Source: Acidobacteriota bacterium (GTDB lineage Bacteria; Acidobacteriota; UBA890; WLXD01). Taken from it: 64,000 nucleotides of DNA. The position numbers were made by a program, and so were the translations under genes. A model generated the notes under the pieces. It worked only from the letters and a program-made list of their open reading frames with translations, searched no databases and was not told where the DNA came from. Of the stretch, positions 53,026-60,699 are shown piece by piece (position 1 is the stretch's first letter; every line of letters starts with the position of its first letter). Where the stretch lies: positions 124,001 through 188,000 of the forward strand of contig WLXD01000002.1 in the NCBI GenBank assembly GCA_012103255.1, in the 5' to 3' direction.

Positions 53026-53409
53026 CTATTCCTGGATCGAACCCTGGTAGGTGGAAACATCCATCAGGCCGTCGAGTTGGCTCGCATCGGACAGCTTGAC
53101 CTTCACCATCCATGCCGCCTCATGCGGATCTTCGTTCACGGTTTCCGGGCGATCGACGAGGTCGTCGTTGACCTCGACTACCTCGCCACTGATGGGTGCG
53201 TAGAGGTCCGAGACTGCCTTCACGGATTCGATAGTTCCGAAAACGGCGTTCTGATCGAACGTCGAGCCAACTTCGGGCAGCTCAACGAAGACGACGTCTC
53301 CAAGTTCTGCCTGCGCATGATCGGTGATACCGATCGTGCCGATCTCGCCGTCGAGCGCGACCCACTCGTGCTCCGCGGAGTACTTGTAGCTATCCGGATA
53401 GTCAGCCAT
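53026..53409 (-). CDS. gcvH: Glycine cleavage system H protein
   Basis: Lipoyl carrier that shuttles the aminomethyl group. The 127 residues have YSAEHEWVALDGEIGTIGIT, GDVVFVELPEVGSTF and the lipoyl-lysine ESVKAVSDLYAPISGEVVEV near residue 60-65. ATG 53409 has AGAGGAA five nt upstream. It lies 56 nt after gcvT; no gcvP (decarboxylase) is in the window, so this is a partial set of the system. Confidence 0.95.
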   Translation of the reverse strand: MADYPDSYKYSAEHEWVALDGEIGTIGITDHAQAELGDVVFVELPEVGSTFDQNAVFGTIESVKAVSDLYAPISGEVVEVNDDLVDRPETVNEDPHEAAWMVKVKLSDASQLDGLMDVSTYQGSIQE

Positions 53410-53465
53410 TGAAGTTCCTCTGGCCCGTAACGAGCCCCAATGTGGCAGCGGCAAGCGCCGCGCGG

Positions 53466-54563
53466 TCAGCGTTGTCTTCGATAAAACGGTGGCTTCACCG
53501 TGACGGCCTCAATGGCCTTGCCTCTCATCTCGATGAAGATCTCTTGGTCCGGGACCGCCAGCGGACTCGAGACATAGCCCATGCCGATGCCCTCGCGGAG
53601 GGTAGGACTAAACGTACCCGAGGTAACCTCGCCAATCTTCTCCCCGGCCGCGTCCAGCAGCGGGTAGCCCGGTCGCGGGATACCCCGTCCGACCGCCTTG
53701 AAAGCGACGATCCGCTCGTCGGTCCCATCAGCTTTCTGCTGCTGGAGCACGCCGCGTCCGATGAAATCGTCTTTGTCCAGCTTGACGATCCACCCGAGTT
53801 TGGCCTCGATCGGTGTGCGCGACTCATCCATGTCACTGCCGTACAGCATCATGCCGGCCTCTAGCCGGAGAGTATCGCGGGCACCGAGCCCTGCAGGCAA
53901 CACACCGTGCGGCTCGCCGGCCGTCATGATCTGGTCAGCAAGCGACGGCGCATGTTCCGGGGCCAGGTAAATCTCGAAACCGTCTTCGCCCGTATATCCC
54001 GTGCGTGAGAGGATCGCGGGACTGTCGCCGTAAGACGACAAAGCAAATCGGTAGTAGGCAATCGAACCCAGATCTTCGTCGAAGATCTCCGACAGGACGT
54101 CTGCGGCCTTCGGCCCCTGAAGCGCGATCTGGGCCCAGTCACCGCTCTCATTGGTGGCTTCAACTTCACCGTCGAGCCGGTCGACGATCCAAGCATAGTC
54201 TTTGCCCGTGGTGCCAGCGTTGACCACGAGTAGATAGTCGTCGGAGGCCACGCGGTAGACAAGGAGGTCGTCGATGATCCCCCCGTCGTCGTTCACCATG
54301 GCCGTGTACTGCGCCTGGCCGTCCTCGATCGTCGAGGCGTCATTCACCGTGAGTCGCTGGATGTTCGCGAGTGCGCTCGCGCCGCGGAGTCGTATCTCGC
54401 CCATGTGGCTGACATCGAACAGGCCTGCCCGTTCGCGCACAGCAGTGTGCTCATCAACGAGTCCGCCGTACTGCACCGGCATCCGCCAGCCGGCGAAGTC
54501 GACCATCTTGCCGCCGCGCGCGACATGCCAGTCGTGTAGTGGGGTCTTCAATGACTCGGACAC
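53466..54563 (-). CDS. gcvT: Glycine cleavage system T protein (aminomethyltransferase)
   Basis: Releases ammonia and transfers methylene to THF. The 365 residues contain KMVDFAGWRMPVQYGGLVDE near the start, RAGLFDVSHMGEIRLRG, YTAMVNDDGGIIDDLLVYR, RTGYTGEDGFEIYLAPEHA and GLGARDTLRLEAGMMLYGSD. GTG 54563 is chosen: GGAG sits seven nt upstream and the protein then begins where GcvT proteins do. The upstream 32 codons (to 54659) mimic a signal peptide and are rejected. No glycine riboswitch fold was recognised in the 116-nt gap before it. Confidence 0.94.
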   Translation of the reverse strand: MSESLKTPLHDWHVARGGKMVDFAGWRMPVQYGGLVDEHTAVRERAGLFDVSHMGEIRLRGASALANIQRLTVNDASTIEDGQAQYTAMVNDDGGIIDDLLVYRVASDDYLLVVNAGTTGKDYAWIVDRLDGEVEATNESGDWAQIALQGPKAADVLSEIFDEDLGSIAYYRFALSSYGDSPAILSRTGYTGEDGFEIYLAPEHAPSLADQIMTAGEPHGVLPAGLGARDTLRLEAGMMLYGSDMDESRTPIEAKLGWIVKLDKDDFIGRGVLQQQKADGTDERIVAFKAVGRGIPRPGYPLLDAAGEKIGEVTSGTFSPTLREGIGMGYVSSPLAVPDQEIFIEMRGKAIEAVTVKPPFYRRQR

Positions 54564-54679
54564 GGGCGCGCTCCAGACAAAAACCAACTCGACGGCTTCA
54601 ATTTCAGCGAATGCGGCTGACGCTAACATAGCCCCCCAGAGGGCGCTACCTGCGGCCACACGCGGGTTTTCCGTCGCGT

Positions 54680-55255
54680 TCAGCGCTGCTGCCAGCTGCC
54701 GCGTTCTGCGCCAAAGCGCCAGATGGAAACCCGTCCAGTTGGACCGTAGATTCGCACGGCGCCGCCCTCGCCTAGGCCGTTGTACAGGTAGAGCGTGCCC
54801 GACGTGGTACTGCCTTCGGGTCGAATGCTGAGCGTGTCCGATACGCCGAACGCGATCCCGTCAGCAGGGGCAACTCCACCGGACAATGAACTTGCCGTTC
54901 CGGGTGCTCCAACGCCAATACCTGGGAATCCGTCGGCGATCGCAACGTCGCGCAGCACCGCGTCGACGCCGCTGCGCACGTCGCCCGCCCGGATCCCGTC
55001 GCCATCGCCGTCGCGAATGAGTTCCCAGTACGCGCTGGTTGCGGTACCGCGGAATCTAAGCCCGTACCCCACGCCCTCAACGGCTGCCCGAGTCTGCACG
55101 GCGGCAATGGTCAGCGCGACGTGCCGCGTCGCGGCTTGCAGCCGATACGACTGTCGCCATGACACCCACTCGGGGGCGACCGCGGTAACCACCGCGGCCG
55201 TTACCCCGAGCAGAACAATTAGCTCGATGAGGGAACTACCAACCGCCCGGCGCAC
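54680..55255 (-). CDS. Type II/IV pseudopilin, GspH/FimT-like
   Basis: The 191 residues start with a prepilin peptidase site: a short basic leader MRRAVG, then SSLIELIVLLGVTAAVVTA with Glu at +5 and a hydrophobic helix. The rest is a soluble domain rich in Gly and Thr, with TLSIRPEGSTTSGTLYLYNG near the C-terminus, as in GspH/FimT minor pseudopilins. It could belong to a type IV pilus, type II secretion or DNA uptake system; the neighbouring ComEA-like gene favours DNA uptake or pilus. GTG 55255 is the start; it overlaps comEA by 20 nt. Confidence 0.8.
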   Translation of the reverse strand: MRRAVGSSLIELIVLLGVTAAVVTAVAPEWVSWRQSYRLQAATRHVALTIAAVQTRAAVEGVGYGLRFRGTATSAYWELIRDGDGDGIRAGDVRSGVDAVLRDVAIADGFPGIGVGAPGTASSLSGGVAPADGIAFGVSDTLSIRPEGSTTSGTLYLYNGLGEGGAVRIYGPTGRVSIWRFGAERGSWQQR

Positions 55256-55568
55256 TGCCGTCGTCTACCTTCACGTGCGGCCGCAGTTTCTCGAGAGTCT
55301 TCTCGCCGATCCCTCGGATGTTGAGCAGGTCTTCGACCTTCTCGAAGGGCCCGTTCTCGCGGCGCCATTCGAGGATTCGCTCGGCCATCGCCGGCCCAAT
55401 ACCCGGAACTTCCTGGAGCGTCTCGAGGCTCGCCTGGTTCAGGTCGATCGGCGTAGCCGGGATTTCTTGTTGCACGAAAGCAGCCGGCGGCGATGGCGCG
55501 CTGGCGCCTGGCGCAATCGCGCCGAGCATCATCGTGGCCGCGACCGCGGCCGACACTAGGAACTGCAT
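55236..55568 (-). CDS. ComEA-like helix-hairpin-helix protein
   Basis: A 110-residue exported DNA-binding protein. It has a signal peptide (FLVSAAVAATMMLGAIAPGA, likely cleaved after ASA) and two HhH motifs in LNQASLETLQEVPGIGPAMA and LLNIRGIGEKTLEKLRPHV, matching the ComEA C-terminal domain. ComEA binds incoming double-stranded DNA in the periplasm in competent bacteria. It is divergent from proS and overlaps the pseudopilin gene by 20 nt. Confidence 0.88.
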   Translation of the reverse strand: MQFLVSAAVAATMMLGAIAPGASAPSPPAAFVQQEIPATPIDLNQASLETLQEVPGIGPAMAERILEWRRENGPFEKVEDLLNIRGIGEKTLEKLRPHVKVDDGSAPGGW

Positions 55569-55663
55569 GATCCCCCCTGTTGTCGCGGCGCGGCCCGCCG
55601 CAGGCAGCCGACCGATCGGTCAGCCAACCCTACAGACGGCCGGCTCCCTTGGATTTCATCGCA

Positions 55664-55692
55664 TTGCAGGCCCCAAACCCCCGTGCTAGCTT
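55664..55692 (+). promoter_or_regulatory. Promoter-like sequence of proS
   Basis: -35 TTGCAG (55664-55669), 17-nt spacer ending TGC, -10 TAGCTT (55687-55692), the same layout as before rimP and rpsO. Predicted start about 55699, 38 nt before the ATG. The remainder of the 168-nt divergent gap shows nothing clear. Confidence 0.45.
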
Positions 55693-55736
55693 GCGATCTC
55701 CTCGCGTTACGTACCCGCACCTGCCCCAATTGTGTC

Positions 55737-57188
55737 ATGGCCAAGAACCGCAACGACGACTTCGTCACCGAAATCACACCCAAGACCGAAGATTTCTCGC
55801 GCTGGTACACGGACGTCGTTCGACGCGCCGAGCTCGCCGACTACTCCCCGGTAAAGGGCTGCATGGTGATCCGGCCCTACGGCTATGCCCTGTGGGAGAA
55901 CGCCCGAGATCTACTCGACGCTCGGATCAAGGCGACCGGGCATATGAACGCCTATTTCCCGCTGTTCATCCCCGAGAGCTTTCTTCAGAAAGAAGCGGAC
56001 CACGTCGAGGGCTTTGCTCCCGAGGTTGCGTGGGTAACGCATGGCGGTGCCAACGAACTCGAGGAACGGCTCGCCGTACGGCCCACGTCCGAGGCAATCA
56101 TCTGCCACATGTACTCGAAGTGGGTTCAGTCGTGGCGCGACCTCCCGCTCCTGATCAATCAGTGGGGCAACGTGGTGCGCTGGGAGAAGGTCACACGATT
56201 CTTCCTCCGCACAACCGAGTTTCTCTGGCAGGAAGGGCACACGGCGCACGCGACCGCTGAGGAAGCTCAGCACGAAACTCTCCAGATGCTGGACGTCTAT
56301 CGGGACTTCCTCGAAGAGGACCTCGCGGTGCCCGTAATCCAGGGCATCAAGACCGAGAAGGAGAAGTTCGCCGGCGCCGACCGAACCTACACGGTCGAGG
56401 CTTTGATGAGTGATGGACGCGCCCTTCAGGCAGGAACGTCGCACAACCTCGGGCAGAACTTCGCCAAGGCCTTCGATATCCAGTTCGAGGACAAGAACCA
56501 GGAGATCCAGTACGCCTGGAGCACCTCCTGGGGAATGACGACCCGCACCATCGGGGCCTTGATCATGACGCACGGCGATGACAACGGGCTGCAAATCCCA
56601 CCCCGCGTGGCGCCGTACCACGTTGTCATCGTTCCAATTAAGGCCGGCAACTACGAGGAAGAGGTGCTGCCAGCTGCTCGCAATCTCGAGAGCCTCCTCC
56701 GGACGGCTGGCCTGCGCGTCCACCTCGACGACCGCGAGGAATACACGCCCGGCTGGAAGTACAACGAGTGGGAGATGCGCGGCGTGCCCCTGCGCGCCGA
56801 GATCGGCCCCCGTGACGTCAAGAACAAGCAGACCGTGCTGGTTCGTCGTGACACGCGTGACAAAACCTTCGTCCCGATCGACCACGTACCGGGCGCAGCG
56901 GCCACGCTGCTAGACGACATTCAGACCGCCATGCTCACAACGGCGCGATCATTCGTGGCCGACAACACCCACGAGGTCAACAACTTCGACGCTTTCACAG
57001 AGGTGATGTCGGGACCGCGTGGCTTCATCCAGGTGAACTGGTGCGGCGACGGCGATCTCGAAGCCGAGATTCAGCAGAAGACCTCGGCGACCATCCGCTG
57101 CCTGGTGCCCGACGCTGAGCCGACCGGGCCATGCTTCTACACGGGCAAACCGGCTGAGCACGTGGCCATCTTCGCGAAGGCGTACTAG
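55737..57188 (+). CDS. proS: Proline--tRNA ligase (archaeal/eukaryotic type)
   Basis: Class II synthetase for tRNA-Pro. The 483 residues contain DFSRWYTDVVRRAELADYSP, the active site LAVRPTSEAIICHMYSKWVQ, VVRWEKVTRFFLRTTEFLWQ (motif 2), GTSHNLGQNFAKAFDIQFED (motif 3), an anticodon domain, and a C-terminal domain ending AIFAKAY. The editing INS domain of the long bacterial type is absent, so this is the short ProRS type 3 form. ATG 55737 is chosen; earlier codons overlap the promoter. Confidence 0.95.
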   Translation: MAKNRNDDFVTEITPKTEDFSRWYTDVVRRAELADYSPVKGCMVIRPYGYALWENARDLLDARIKATGHMNAYFPLFIPESFLQKEADHVEGFAPEVAWVTHGGANELEERLAVRPTSEAIICHMYSKWVQSWRDLPLLINQWGNVVRWEKVTRFFLRTTEFLWQEGHTAHATAEEAQHETLQMLDVYRDFLEEDLAVPVIQGIKTEKEKFAGADRTYTVEALMSDGRALQAGTSHNLGQNFAKAFDIQFEDKNQEIQYAWSTSWGMTTRTIGALIMTHGDDNGLQIPPRVAPYHVVIVPIKAGNYEEEVLPAARNLESLLRTAGLRVHLDDREEYTPGWKYNEWEMRGVPLRAEIGPRDVKNKQTVLVRRDTRDKTFVPIDHVPGAAATLLDDIQTAMLTTARSFVADNTHEVNNFDAFTEVMSGPRGFIQVNWCGDGDLEAEIQQKTSATIRCLVPDAEPTGPCFYTGKPAEHVAIFAKAY

Positions 57189-57197
57189 CCGACGGCG

Positions 57198-57749
57198 CTA
57201 ACTCGCCTCGCCCCGTACCTGGGCGACGAGCGCCGCGGCCACAGCCTCCGGCGCCTGCTCGCCGTCTACCGTTGCGTCCGCGTGGGCGTAGTGGGCAGTC
57301 CGCTCTCGGAACAGTTGGCGAGCCGCCTCGAGATCGTCGAGGAGCGGCCGTGAAGTCGCGGCCGCGGTCCGGTCGACGCAAGCTTCGAATCCGACACGGA
57401 GCCAGACGGAAAAAGCGCGCCCCGACGCCACCATCCGATTGTCCGGCTGCGTGGGCGTACCACCGCCCAGCGCAACGACCGTGCGCGGCTTCTGTAGAGC
57501 CTGCTTCAACGCATGTGACTCATAGCGGCGGAAGGCATCTTCGCTCTCTTCCGCAAAGATCTCGCGGACCGAACGCCCCGTATGCCGGGCGACTAGAGCA
57601 TCGAGGTCAATGTAGTTCCAGACGAGCGCTCGGGCCACCAGCTTGCCAACCGTACTTTTGCCACACCCCATGAACCCCCAGAGATGTATCTGGTGGTGAC
57701 CAGACGCTGTCCGCTCAAGCGGAACGAGGCCACCGATTGCGTCGGTCAC
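57198..57749 (-). CDS. aroK: Shikimate kinase
   Basis: Phosphorylates shikimate. The 183 residues have the P-loop LWGFMGCGKSTVGKLVARAL, shikimate-binding DLDALVARHTGRSVREIFAE, FRRYESHALKQAL and VVALGGGTPTQPDNR. The start GTG 57749 shares GTGA with the aroA stop, so AroK and AroA, successive steps, are made together. The family's lid arginine lies in the R-rich RPLLDDLEAARQLFRERTAHY region. The extra 20 residues before the P-loop are variable. Confidence 0.94.
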   Translation of the reverse strand: MTDAIGGLVPLERTASGHHQIHLWGFMGCGKSTVGKLVARALVWNYIDLDALVARHTGRSVREIFAEESEDAFRRYESHALKQALQKPRTVVALGGGTPTQPDNRMVASGRAFSVWLRVGFEACVDRTAAATSRPLLDDLEAARQLFRERTAHYAHADATVDGEQAPEAVAAALVAQVRGEAS

Positions 57750-59041
57750 GCTGCCCCGCCGAGAGCCTGGAGCTGTCCGACGAATCCGGGATAGGAGATC
57801 TCGGCAGCCTCCGCTCCATCGATGGCCACCTCATCACGTACTCCGCAAGCGATCGCCGCTGCCGCGAGAGCAATCCGATGATCCTCCTGTGCCTCAACCA
57901 CACCGCCTCGCAGATCCTGACCACCTGGCACTACGAGGCCATCCGCGCACTCCTCTGCCTGTCCTCCGAGCGCGCGGATCGCCGCGACCGTCGACGCGAT
58001 CCGATCGCTTTCCTTGTGCCTGAGCTCGCTCGCATCCCGCACCGTGAGTCCCTCTTCAGTCGAGGCGCCGAGCATTGCGAGGAGCGGGATTTCGTCGATG
58101 AGCCCAACCACGTCGTCCCCCGCCAGCGACCCACCGCTGAGACGCTGACCTGGTGCATCAACTTCGATCGATCCCGTCGGTTCGCCACACCAATCCTCCG
58201 CCCGCGTGACCCGAACGGGCAATCCCCATGCCTCCAGCACGCGCACAACGGCGGTCCGAGTCGGATTCAGCCCCACATCGTCAAGTCTCACGCTCCCCGA
58301 ACCGGAAACCGCTACGGCCACCATCCAGTAGGCCGCAGACGATATGTCTCCCGGCACGGCTCCGCGCAGCGGCTCGAGCTCCGCACCTGGTCGCACCGTC
58401 ACGCCGTCTACATCGGCAACACCGGTGACTTCTACACCCGCGGCGCCCAGCAGGCGCTCCGTATGGTCCCTGCTCAGCGCATCCTCACGCACCGTGGTGG
58501 GGCCCTCCGCCTGCAGGCCCGCCAGCAAGATCGCGGACTTGATCTGTGCCGACGCGACGGGCGTCCGGTATTCGATCCCGCGTAGCGACGCGCCCTCGAT
58601 CCGGAGAGGCGGAGCACCCTCAGTGGTTCCCACCCGCGCCCCCATCTGACGCAACGGCTCGGCGATCCGATCCATCGGACGTCGCCTGAGCGAGTTGTCC
58701 CCATCGAGCACCGCGTCGAACCGTTGACCTGCAAGTAGGCCTGCGAGGAGTCGCATGGTGGTGCCGCTGTTGCCGCAGTCCAGCGCGTCTGCAGGGCGTG
58801 AGATCTGATCGAATCCACGCCCTGTCAGACGCACCTCGTTTCCCAGGACAACCATGTCGATCCCAAGAGCAGCAACGCAATCCCGCGTCGACACAACGTC
58901 GGCACCGTCGGGCAGGTTGCTCAAGCGGGTCTCGCCCGAAGCTACTGCGCCAAGGATCAACGCGCGGTGCCCGATCGACTTGTCACCTGGAACGCGTACG
59001 CGGCCGCGTGGCCGCAACCCCGCCGGGAGCCGGACGCGCAT
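57746..59041 (-). CDS. aroA: 3-phosphoshikimate 1-carboxyvinyltransferase (EPSP synthase)
   Basis: Joins PEP with shikimate 3-phosphate. The 431 residues begin with RVRVPGDKSIGHRALILGAV, followed by LDCGNSGTTMRLLAGLLAGQ, LDGDNSLRRRPMDRIAEPLR, IKSAILLAGLQAEG and the C-terminal ASELRHKESDRIASTVAAIR. All lie in the expected order. ATG 59041 has GAGG five nt upstream; the frame to 59239 crosses the small gene and transporter end and is rejected. It overlaps aroK by 4 nt. Confidence 0.95.
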   Translation of the reverse strand: MRVRLPAGLRPRGRVRVPGDKSIGHRALILGAVASGETRLSNLPDGADVVSTRDCVAALGIDMVVLGNEVRLTGRGFDQISRPADALDCGNSGTTMRLLAGLLAGQRFDAVLDGDNSLRRRPMDRIAEPLRQMGARVGTTEGAPPLRIEGASLRGIEYRTPVASAQIKSAILLAGLQAEGPTTVREDALSRDHTERLLGAAGVEVTGVADVDGVTVRPGAELEPLRGAVPGDISSAAYWMVAVAVSGSGSVRLDDVGLNPTRTAVVRVLEAWGLPVRVTRAEDWCGEPTGSIEVDAPGQRLSGGSLAGDDVVGLIDEIPLLAMLGASTEEGLTVRDASELRHKESDRIASTVAAIRALGGQAEECADGLVVPGGQDLRGGVVEAQEDHRIALAAAAIACGVRDEVAIDGAEAAEISYPGFVGQLQALGGAA

Positions 59042-59055
59042 ACCACCTCGTGGAG

Positions 59056-59166
59056 TCAGTCGGTCTTGTTTGCGTCCGCCCGCATGGACTTGATTAGCAG
59101 AACGGCAAACCCGCCCCACACAAAGCCGATCACGAGAACCATCATGACGATCGTGCCGAGCTCCAT
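59056..59166 (-). CDS. MetS-like small subunit of NSS transporter (36 residues)
   Basis: A very short gene (36 codons plus TGA 59056-59058) starting at ATG 59166, which overlaps the transporter's TGA as TGATG. It encodes one transmembrane helix, GTIVMMVLVIGFVWGGFAVL, followed by a basic-acidic tail ending ANKTD. The same pattern is known for the MetS small subunits that accompany MetP-type sodium-coupled amino acid carriers. Short length, one helix and position match well; the function is inferred from that family. Confidence 0.8.
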   Translation of the reverse strand: MELGTIVMMVLVIGFVWGGFAVLLIKSMRADANKTD

Positions 59167-60641
59167 CACGCCTCCGTATCACCCAGGGTTGCGTTCGCCA
59201 TCCGGTCATTGAAGATCCGGAACAGCACGAATGCCACACCCCACTGGAATAGACAGGTGCCGAGATTGAAGATGGCTACCGGGTTCCACCACGCCGGGTC
59301 GCTGATCGTAGCTTGATACAGCCACCAGAGAATCAGCACGACGAACTCGGCCGGGATAACCCACTTGAGCAGGATGTCGAACCACTTGCCGACAGGGATG
59401 TCGTTGCGGGCGGGCTCGATGAGTTCCTCACGGAACCGACGCACGCCGAACTTATTCACCGCGACCGCGAACAAGAAACCAGACACCATCAGCCCGATGC
59501 CCCAAACGCTGTCCTGATTCATGAGGAATTCGATGCGGAGCGCCGACGGGACGCCCAGCAGGAAACTCCCGCCAACCACGAACTTCACTGCGCTTGAGCG
59601 AGTCATCCCCGCGTCCATGAAGATGCGCACACCGAGCTCGATCATGGCGATCAGTGACGAAATCGCCGCGACCACCAAGGCCATGAAGAACAGAATCAGC
59701 GACAGTTGCCCGAACGGCATCTGCTGGAACAGTGCGGGAATCCACAGAAAGCTGAGCGCGGTGTTGCCAGGCCCGCCGAGCTGCAGGAGTTCTTCAGCGG
59801 GAGGCGCGCCCGGATCTGCCGGCGCCAGCGCGAACACCGAACAGATCACCATGATGCCGGCCAGCAGAGAGGCCGAGTTATTGCCGAAACCGATGGTGAG
59901 CGAGTTCATCACGATGTCGTCGCGCTTCGCTGTATAGACCGCGTAGCTCAGGAGCAATCCGTATCCGGCGCCCGTCGACCATGCCGATTGGGTCAGCCCT
60001 TCCAACCAGATCCGATAGTCGAGAAGCTTGCCCAGATCGGGGTTGAACAGGAAGTTCAGTCCGTCCGTGGCTCCTGGCAGTGTGATTGCACGAACGGTGC
60101 CCGCGAGCAGCAGCACAAACAGAAGCGGAATCAGGACCTTGCTAGCGCGTTCGATTCCGTTGATCACCCCGCGATGCACGATAGCTCCGGCAACCGAGAT
60201 CGCGATCAGGTGGAAAACCACCGACTCCCACCCGCTCGCCTGGAAATCTGCCCAGTAGACGTCTCCCGACGTCGTCAACAACGTTCCGCCGAGCGCGCCG
60301 CTCAGGTATTTGAAGCACCATCCGGCGACCACCGAGTAGTAGAACGTGATCGCCATGGAGCAAAAGCCGACGAAGGCGCCCAGCCAGGCGTAGTTCGGGC
60401 CCATCAAGCGTGCGAAGGCGCCCACGGTTCCACGGCGCGTATGGCGGCCCATCGCAGTCTCGACCATGAGCAGCGGTATCGACCACAGCAGAAGGAACAC
60501 GATCCATGGGATCAAGAACTCCCCACCGCCGTTCTGAGCCGCTACCCGTGGGAAGCGCCAGATGTTGCCTGTTCCAACGGCCATACCGATGGCGGCCACG
60601 AGCAAACCCCAACGCGACGAGAACTGTTCTTGCGCTTGCAT
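59166..60641 (-). CDS. Sodium-dependent NSS-family transporter
   Basis: Sodium-coupled symporter of amino acids or similar solutes with the LeuT fold. The 491 residues show the first helix WGLLVAAIGMAVGTGNIWRF with PRVAAQNGGGEFL (sodium and substrate site), a helix-rich core, and SYAVYTAKRDDIVMNSLTIG near residue 235-255. About 11-12 helices are expected. With the MetS-like small partner downstream, methionine or alanine is a fair substrate guess. The ATG at 60641 has no Shine-Dalgarno; a -10 element lies 8 nt upstream. Confidence 0.9.
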   Translation of the reverse strand: MQAQEQFSSRWGLLVAAIGMAVGTGNIWRFPRVAAQNGGGEFLIPWIVFLLLWSIPLLMVETAMGRHTRRGTVGAFARLMGPNYAWLGAFVGFCSMAITFYYSVVAGWCFKYLSGALGGTLLTTSGDVYWADFQASGWESVVFHLIAISVAGAIVHRGVINGIERASKVLIPLLFVLLLAGTVRAITLPGATDGLNFLFNPDLGKLLDYRIWLEGLTQSAWSTGAGYGLLLSYAVYTAKRDDIVMNSLTIGFGNNSASLLAGIMVICSVFALAPADPGAPPAEELLQLGGPGNTALSFLWIPALFQQMPFGQLSLILFFMALVVAAISSLIAMIELGVRIFMDAGMTRSSAVKFVVGGSFLLGVPSALRIEFLMNQDSVWGIGLMVSGFLFAVAVNKFGVRRFREELIEPARNDIPVGKWFDILLKWVIPAEFVVLILWWLYQATISDPAWWNPVAIFNLGTCLFQWGVAFVLFRIFNDRMANATLGDTEA

Positions 60642-60649
60642 GGTGGGCG

Positions 60650-60679
60650 ACTTTACGCGGGTTCGGGCAGGGGCGTCAA
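60650..60679 (-). promoter_or_regulatory. Promoter of the NSS transporter gene, leaderless
   Basis: Minus strand: -35 TTGACG (60679-60674), 18-nt spacer, -10 TAAAGT (60655-60650). The -35 matches five of six bases. The -10 ends 8 nt before the ATG, so transcription would start at or one base before it. Confidence 0.55.
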
Positions 60680-60699
60680 ACCACGGGCTCGCGGCGCTA

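Noticed and set aside
54564-54659. Signal-peptide-like N-terminal extension of gcvT
   Set aside because: GcvT is cytosolic; a GTG with GGAG seven nt upstream gives the normal N-terminus, so these 32 codons are probably untranslated.
54564-54679. Possible glycine riboswitch before gcvT
   Set aside because: The conserved glycine-aptamer core sequences were not found in the 116-nt gap.
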